A DNA stretch of 64,000 bases from Setophaga petechia (taxonomy: Eukaryota > Chordata > Aves > Passeriformes > Parulidae): assembly GCA_024362935.1 (NCBI GenBank), contig JANCRA010000012.1, positions 8,246,001 through 8,310,000 of the forward strand, given 5' to 3'. The position numbers were made by a program, and so were the translations under genes. Each line of letters begins with the position of its first letter. The first letter of the stretch is position 1. Under the pieces are notes generated by a model, which saw only the letters and a list, made by a program, of their open reading frames with translations, was not told the origin of the DNA and ran no database searches. Of the stretch, positions 59,201 to 64,000 are shown piece after piece.

Positions 59201-60957
59201 TATAGTATTCCATTACTAGAATTATAAATATTATTGCTATTACACTAAATTCTTTAAGAAAAAAAAAAGATTCTTCCATGTACCACAAACAGCAATTAAA
59301 TTAGACCTACCTTATTTTAATAGATACTGAAAATTTAGGGTTGTCGATCTGACTCCGTACATGTCTCACCATATCTTTAACAAGCTCGGGTTTATTTATT
59401 AAGCAAGCACCATAACCTTCTGACATCGCCCATCTTTAAAAGAAAAAGAACACTCATATTCTACATCTGAAGAAATGCAGATCAATATCAGTTACATACA
59501 TCAGTTTCTTTCCTTTTGACCTTCAGAATGTATGGTTAAGTGAACAGAGATTGTACTGGCTGTAGATCAATTATTTGTTTGCAGTTTGGTACAGCTTTTA
59601 GATCCTGGTTCAGTCTCCATTGTGCTACCAGAACTCTGCACAAGTTACCAACCTCTTTAGGTTCAAAATAGACTCATAAGGAAAAGAAATTAAAATTTAA
59701 TCTACAGTGCATGCATAAAATAAATAATTTGATGTTTCCCCTTCCCCCTGTCACATATTTCTTTTAAACAGATGACAATTTCATATTGAAAAGGAGGATT
59801 TTTTGAAGTGCAAGTGAGGACATTATTTTAGTGATATTCTGGTCTCACTGTTTTGACTGGCAAGAATAACCTTTGCTTCCACATAACAGCAGCAGTTTTA
59901 AAAATAATTTTTCTTATGGAGGCACATAAAGTACACCAACTTTTGTTATTTTGAAACTAATTTGCACAAGAAACAAACAATTCAAATGTAAGCATGTATT
60001 TTTGGCCTAAAGGGAACAGATAGTTCTACATACTTAACAGTAGTTAGCTTAAAAAACCCCAATACTTCCATGCACAAGCCTCAGATCTCTCCAGAAGGGT
60101 TTTCTCAAATACTATAGTTTTAGGTCAAGAAAACCTAATTAGAATAGAGAAATTAAATTTATTTGCACTGTAATATTATCTTTTACTTTCCTACATTTTT
60201 CAGGTCTTTATTTAGAAAAAGACTGCCTGACACTCATGTAATAGATGGTTCTCAATGGACCCAGTTAGGAAGAATCTTACTACTCTATTTCACTGCCAAG
60301 ACAAAATCTTTGTCAATTTAAGTGAGAAGTACATCACTAATTCACTATACTTATGAATTTAATAAAAGATGGAAAAATTATTTTCACTACTTTATCTGTA
60401 TAACTTTATTTTAAAGACTATCCTTCACTTGCAGCAAGTTTGAGACATCATGGACTTGCCTCATTATTCTGGAAATTACTACATCATGATTCAAACCACT
60501 CTGCAAATTATTTGCAGGAAGCTCTTTTTGGTAGTGCACATTTAACAGTTGCTGAGAAGGAATGGACACTTCAGAGCCAACACTCAGTATCTCAGAAATG
60601 AAAAAAGGCAAGTTGGCAAATTACATAGAGTTTTCCCAGTAGTCTCACCATGGTGACAGGCAGCTGGGAGCACTCAGAACACTGCCTTAGCACACAGACA
60701 TTTCTGATAGGTTAAAAAGCTCTTACTCTCTTGAAATCTATTTTTAGGTTAAGATAGAAATTATGATGAAAAGGAAGACCAGCATTCTTTAGTCTCTTAA
60801 TTATTTCCCCATATTTCCCCAGCTTGTTCAAACCTTTACCTCTGAGGACAGCCACAGTTTAGGTCTATTCCATCTGCAAAAGGACAGATGATACGGGCAG
60901 CATCACACAAAATCTGTGCTTCTTTAGCAGCAAACTGAACAATCAGTGGGTGATCAC
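55967..60957 (-). CDS. DUS4L: tRNA-dihydrouridine synthase 4-like (3' part, 4 coding exons; 5' exons outside window)
   Basis: An FMN-dependent reductase that converts uridine to dihydrouridine in the D-loop of tRNA using NADPH (Dus4 family). Four exons join in frame: 60840-60957, 59311-59433, 57744-57970, 55967-56232, giving about 245 residues of an expected 315-320. Visible motifs are LNCGCPQR, whose second cysteine aligns with the catalytic Cys of Dus enzymes, SIKIRIH with the FMN-contacting lysine and arginine, WITVHGRSTEERHQPVHYD, IPIVANGDI and MVARGLLANPAMF, the phosphate-binding loop of the TIM barrel. The C-terminal helical tRNA-binding part (YMMERITSKQEKKVFNVLSS) is present to the stop. 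No broken frame. The N-terminal exons (APMVRYSK-type, CYTPMI-type) were not found up to 64,000, so the gene continues off the right edge. Confidence 0.95.
57661..57736. repeat. 38-bp direct tandem duplication, 2 copies
   Basis: Copies at 57661-57698 and 57699-57736 look identical. It lies in the DUS4L intron immediately after the donor at 57742-57743. Confidence 0.95.
57744..57970 (-). CDS. DUS4L: DUS4L coding exon (second from last)
   Basis: IHEDLKRTVDLCQKAEAAGV, WITVHGRSTEERHQPVHYD, IPIVANGDIKSLKDAENV, HHLTEADG. 227 nt. Acceptor attttag, donor GATG|gtaaga. A 38-bp tandem duplication begins only 5 nt inside the following intron. Confidence 0.96.
58402..58825 (-). mobile_element. CR1 LINE 3' fragment, minus orientation
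   Basis: Begins TCATAGAATCATAGAATGG, the reverse-complemented CR1 tail, and continues with the classic 3' UTR consensus (caaccttaaacatcatccag, ggtctccctggagccttcta). It lies in a DUS4L intron. It is 5'-truncated like most CR1 copies and has an internal hairpin at 58709-58744. Confidence 0.93.
59311..59433 (-). CDS. DUS4L: DUS4L coding exon (third from last)
   Basis: WAMSEGYGACLINKPELVKD then MVRHVRSQIDNPKFSVSIKI, continuing the TIM barrel. 123 nt. Acceptor tttaaag, donor AAG|gtaggt. Confidence 0.95.
60840..60957 (-). CDS. DUS4L: DUS4L coding exon (fourth from last, catalytic)
   Basis: Starts GDHPLIVQFAAKEAQILCDA and ends GIDLNCGCPQR, with the catalytic-cysteine motif. 118 nt. Acceptor ggcctag, donor GAG|gtaaag. 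Confidence 0.95.
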
Positions 60958-63900
60958 CTAGGCCAATGAAGAGATATTTAGAGATTAAAAAATTCCCAGA
61001 AAATAAAAGTAACAGGTTCTAAATTTTGAATGCTGTTTTTATATATTGTACATCTGTCTGACCATGGTCCTGGCAACCAAGTATAGGTGACCCTGCATGA
61101 GCAGGGTGGCTGGATAACATGACCTACAGAGGTCCTTCCAAGCTCTTCGAGTTTGTGATTCTGTAAGCCCTCAGTCACAAATAAACAAAGGCAGCTGGCC
61201 AGGGGTTACTTACTAAGTGAGTATGTCTATTAACAGAAGTGGAAATTCAGACAAATACAGGTGTACTACACACTTGCTGGCTTAACACACACTTTCTGAC
61301 TGACACTGGTCAGTTGCTAATCTTTCACAAAGACTATTTATAAAACTAGCCATTCTCTAATTTTCAGCAGCCTTCATGCTTCCCTTCTTAGCCTGCCCCT
61401 TCACTGTGCTGTCTGTCTTGCCAGGTCTGAAACTTGCTTACAGAACCAATCCTTCAGGAAGGAACTGAAACACCCACAAGCTTTGCCCTTCCTCATCCCT
61501 GCCCATCATTTTCCTTTTCTGTGCCAGCATGGCTGTTTCTGTCCACAACGTGACACACAGAATTGGAATGAGCACACGTGTGCAGAAGCAGCTCTAGCAG
61601 CTTTGTCTCTAGTGAGAAACCAAAGTGCCAGTGCCCCTCAGCTTGGGTCTGCTGAACTACTTGTGATTTACTAAGCCCCTGCAGAGAGCCAGATGGTCAT
61701 TTGGAACATGAGTTCCTCTTTTACAGCTACTGCATTACATTAAAGGCATCTCAAATATCTCAAGCAGTCTCAGCACTCACTTTCCATATAAACAATTGCT
61801 GTAGTTAAGAAGAAGCAGCATGGTATCTGAGCACTGATGGAAAGAGATGATCCAACAAATGCACAAAACAAGTGCACTTCTTGAACTGAAGAGACCACAA
61901 GTGTTTTCTGAACATTTTTCTGTTTTAGAGGAAAGTAAGAAGTTATTGAAATGGTGGAGATTAAGTAAGAAAGGCCACCACAACCCTCTCAATCAAGCTG
62001 AGGCACTTCTAAAAGTTACCTAAAAATCCAGCAAGCAAAAAAAAAAAATTGCACATATATTTTTAAAAGTGTCCTTTTAATACAGTGCTCTAGCTGAAGA
62101 AATTTACATTGTTACACCTAATATTTTAGAATAAGCCCACATGCCTAGTTTCTCTTTGTTGAGCATTAAGTAATAAAAATACTGAGTCTAGCCACAAAAT
62201 TTTTTAGCAGCAGCCACAAAGAACACCTACCTCTGAGAAATACACAACAAAGAAATATGAATGCAGAAGAAAATGTAGAACATAAATTGCAAACGTACCC
62301 CACTAATTAGAAGACAAAATCCCCAAACAGCCAGCAAGTTAAACATAAAACCACACAACATGTAAATGCCAATAATGTAAATACTATAATCTGGTCAAAG
62401 CATGAGGCAGTGTGTTTCACAGGCCTGTAAAATTAAGGACAGCATAAAACAACTGAGTAGGAAAAGGATGTTGTTAACAACATTAAAACATTTCATCTCC
62501 TCTTTCCCTATCCCAGCACTCCCCAGAATACACTCCATATCTGACCTGCAGAATTTCACTGCCACCGTACTTTGTGTAGAGCAGAAGTATAAGTAAATTC
62601 AAGGGGGGCAAACTAGTAACCGTGGAGCTTTGAACCATATATATTTGAGTCAGTTATGTTCTTACTCATTTATTTTTACCTACAATGAGTTATTCATGGA
62701 TTTTTTTGAAGTTGCATTCCACTCATAAGAGTCTACCTGTGCTTTCCAATGTGAATTTTCTCTGTAATTGCTCTGTTCTATTTGAATAATGCACCATTAT
62801 ACTGGGTGCATTACTACCATAATACATAGCCAATGCTAAAACAGTGAAATACACTTTCCCTATTACATATACACTTATGAAACCACAAATTCTGTGGCCT
62901 AAAGACTAAATCATCCCAATTTATAGATCCTACATGCTGATCTTACTTGCATGTTAGTGGTGCTTTTCATTCCTCCAGCTGCAGCCAAAGCTTGTACATT
63001 CCTTGTCACACTGTTCTGCTGCAGCCACTTCATGCCAACAGATCTCTATCGTTCTCATCACCTCTTCCCACATACTTCAGATCTCTTTATAGCCATGACA
63101 CTGTACAAGTCCTCATACTTCTTCTTTTTATAGGTGTTCTGGTTATGTTTCGGTACCATGCCTGAAGCCTTGCTTCTCCCCTCAACCCCAGCCATGCTTA
63201 AACCTCTGGTCTCTTTTGTGCTTTCTTGTGCTCATTTCTAGAGTCATCCACCAACAGCCCTTTCCACCTTCCAGTCTGGCTAATATGAAACCCTTCTTCT
63301 TTTCTCAGTCCTTCACTCCACTGTATCAATGGCTGGTCTACTACTTTTTTCACCTTCAGTAACACTCCCATTTTTGCTAGAGACTAGAAGACTTTTCCTG
63401 GATGAGTTAAAAGTTTGTTTCTGAAACACACATGAAACAATTCCTAGAAAAAGAATATTACTGCCATCTTGTACCTGGCCTAACTGTGATGGATGGAGTT
63501 ACTTGTCAAATTTATTTGAAGCTCATTTATAGTAGCCATTTGTGGTGCTGCATTTTGGATTTTGTGGTAAAACCAGTGTTGATAATTCACAGCTGTTTTG
63601 GCTGTTGTTGCAAAGTACATGCACAGCGTCAAAACTTCCTGGTTTTCTCACTTTCCTTGCCCCTACCCCCAACAAACAGACTGGGGTGGGCAAGACGTTT
63701 GCAGCAAAGCTATGACAGCTGACCCAAATAGGAACAAGGAGTATTCCATACTGTATAACATCAAGTTCAGCAAGGAAACTGGAAAGACAGGGAAAGAAAA
63801 AAGTGGGTTGGGACAAGGAATTTTTATTCCAGAGCAGCTACTGCTTGGAGAGTGGCTGGGCATTGGTCTGCTAGAAGGAAGTGATTGCCTTTCCATAGCT

Positions 63901-64000
63901 TGTTTGTTTCTTTCCCTTTTTCTTCCCTTTACATATTAAGCTGCCTTTATTTTGACAAATGAATTTTTCTTTCATCTGTTCTTCCTATTCTCCCCCTGTG
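60958..64000 (-). other. DUS4L intron to window edge
   Basis: No further DUS4L exon found. Apart from the short CR1 copy the stretch looks like ordinary intron. Overlapping open frames at 62.9-63.9 kb are in conflicting frames and match nothing I recognise. Confidence 0.5.
61050..61165 (+). mobile_element. CR1 LINE 3' fragment, plus orientation
   Basis: Contains GTGACCCTGCATGAGCAGGG, AGAGGTCCTTCCAAGCTC and ends GTGATTCTGTAAG, the CR1 3' end in the forward direction. Short and diverged. It lies in the DUS4L intron upstream of the 60.9 kb exon. Confidence 0.85.

Overview
This is a vertebrate, almost certainly bird, nuclear genomic window. It is AT-rich and intron-rich, has two short GC/CpG-rich promoter islands (about 21.37-22.56 kb and 50.4-51.44 kb), and carries CR1 LINE 3' ends with the typical ATTCTATG-like tail, which are the hallmark interspersed repeat of avian genomes. 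There are no bacterial-style operons, phage genes or CRISPR arrays.

Three protein-coding genes lie on the minus strand, read right to left. DUS4L (dihydrouridine synthase 4-like) occupies 55,967-60,957; its last four coding exons are present and its 5' exons lie beyond the right edge. BCAP29 (ER-resident B-cell receptor-associated protein 29) has a complete coding sequence from 50,816 to 29,302 in seven coding exons, 243 codons plus stop. SLC26A4 (pendrin, an anion exchanger) has a complete coding sequence from 22,042 to 892 in twenty coding exons, 779 codons plus stop. All intron boundaries I used are GT-AG, every exon joins in frame, and the totals agree with the mammalian family lengths. 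The order and relative orientation DUS4L-BCAP29-SLC26A4 is the same as on human chromosome 7q22, so this is a conserved synteny block, not an accessory region.

The genes are neighbours but do not form a pathway. Pendrin exchanges chloride, iodide and bicarbonate at the plasma membrane of inner ear, thyroid and renal epithelia. BCAP29 is an ER membrane chaperone/sorting adaptor with three membrane segments, a coiled coil and a di-lysine tail. DUS4L is an FMN enzyme that reduces uridine in tRNA.

The remaining sequence is introns and two intergenic gaps (about 22.6-29.1 kb and 51.1-55.6 kb), with CR1 copies, small tandem duplications, hairpins and simple repeats. I found no convincing undescribed system. 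The observations most worth a second look are a forkhead-like site next to a TATA-like box in the pendrin promoter, a polyadenylation hexamer inside the last coding exon of BCAP29, a G-quadruplex-capable tract in the last BCAP29 intron, a 24-nt terminal coding exon in pendrin with an intron-retention alternative, and two recent intronic tandem duplications.
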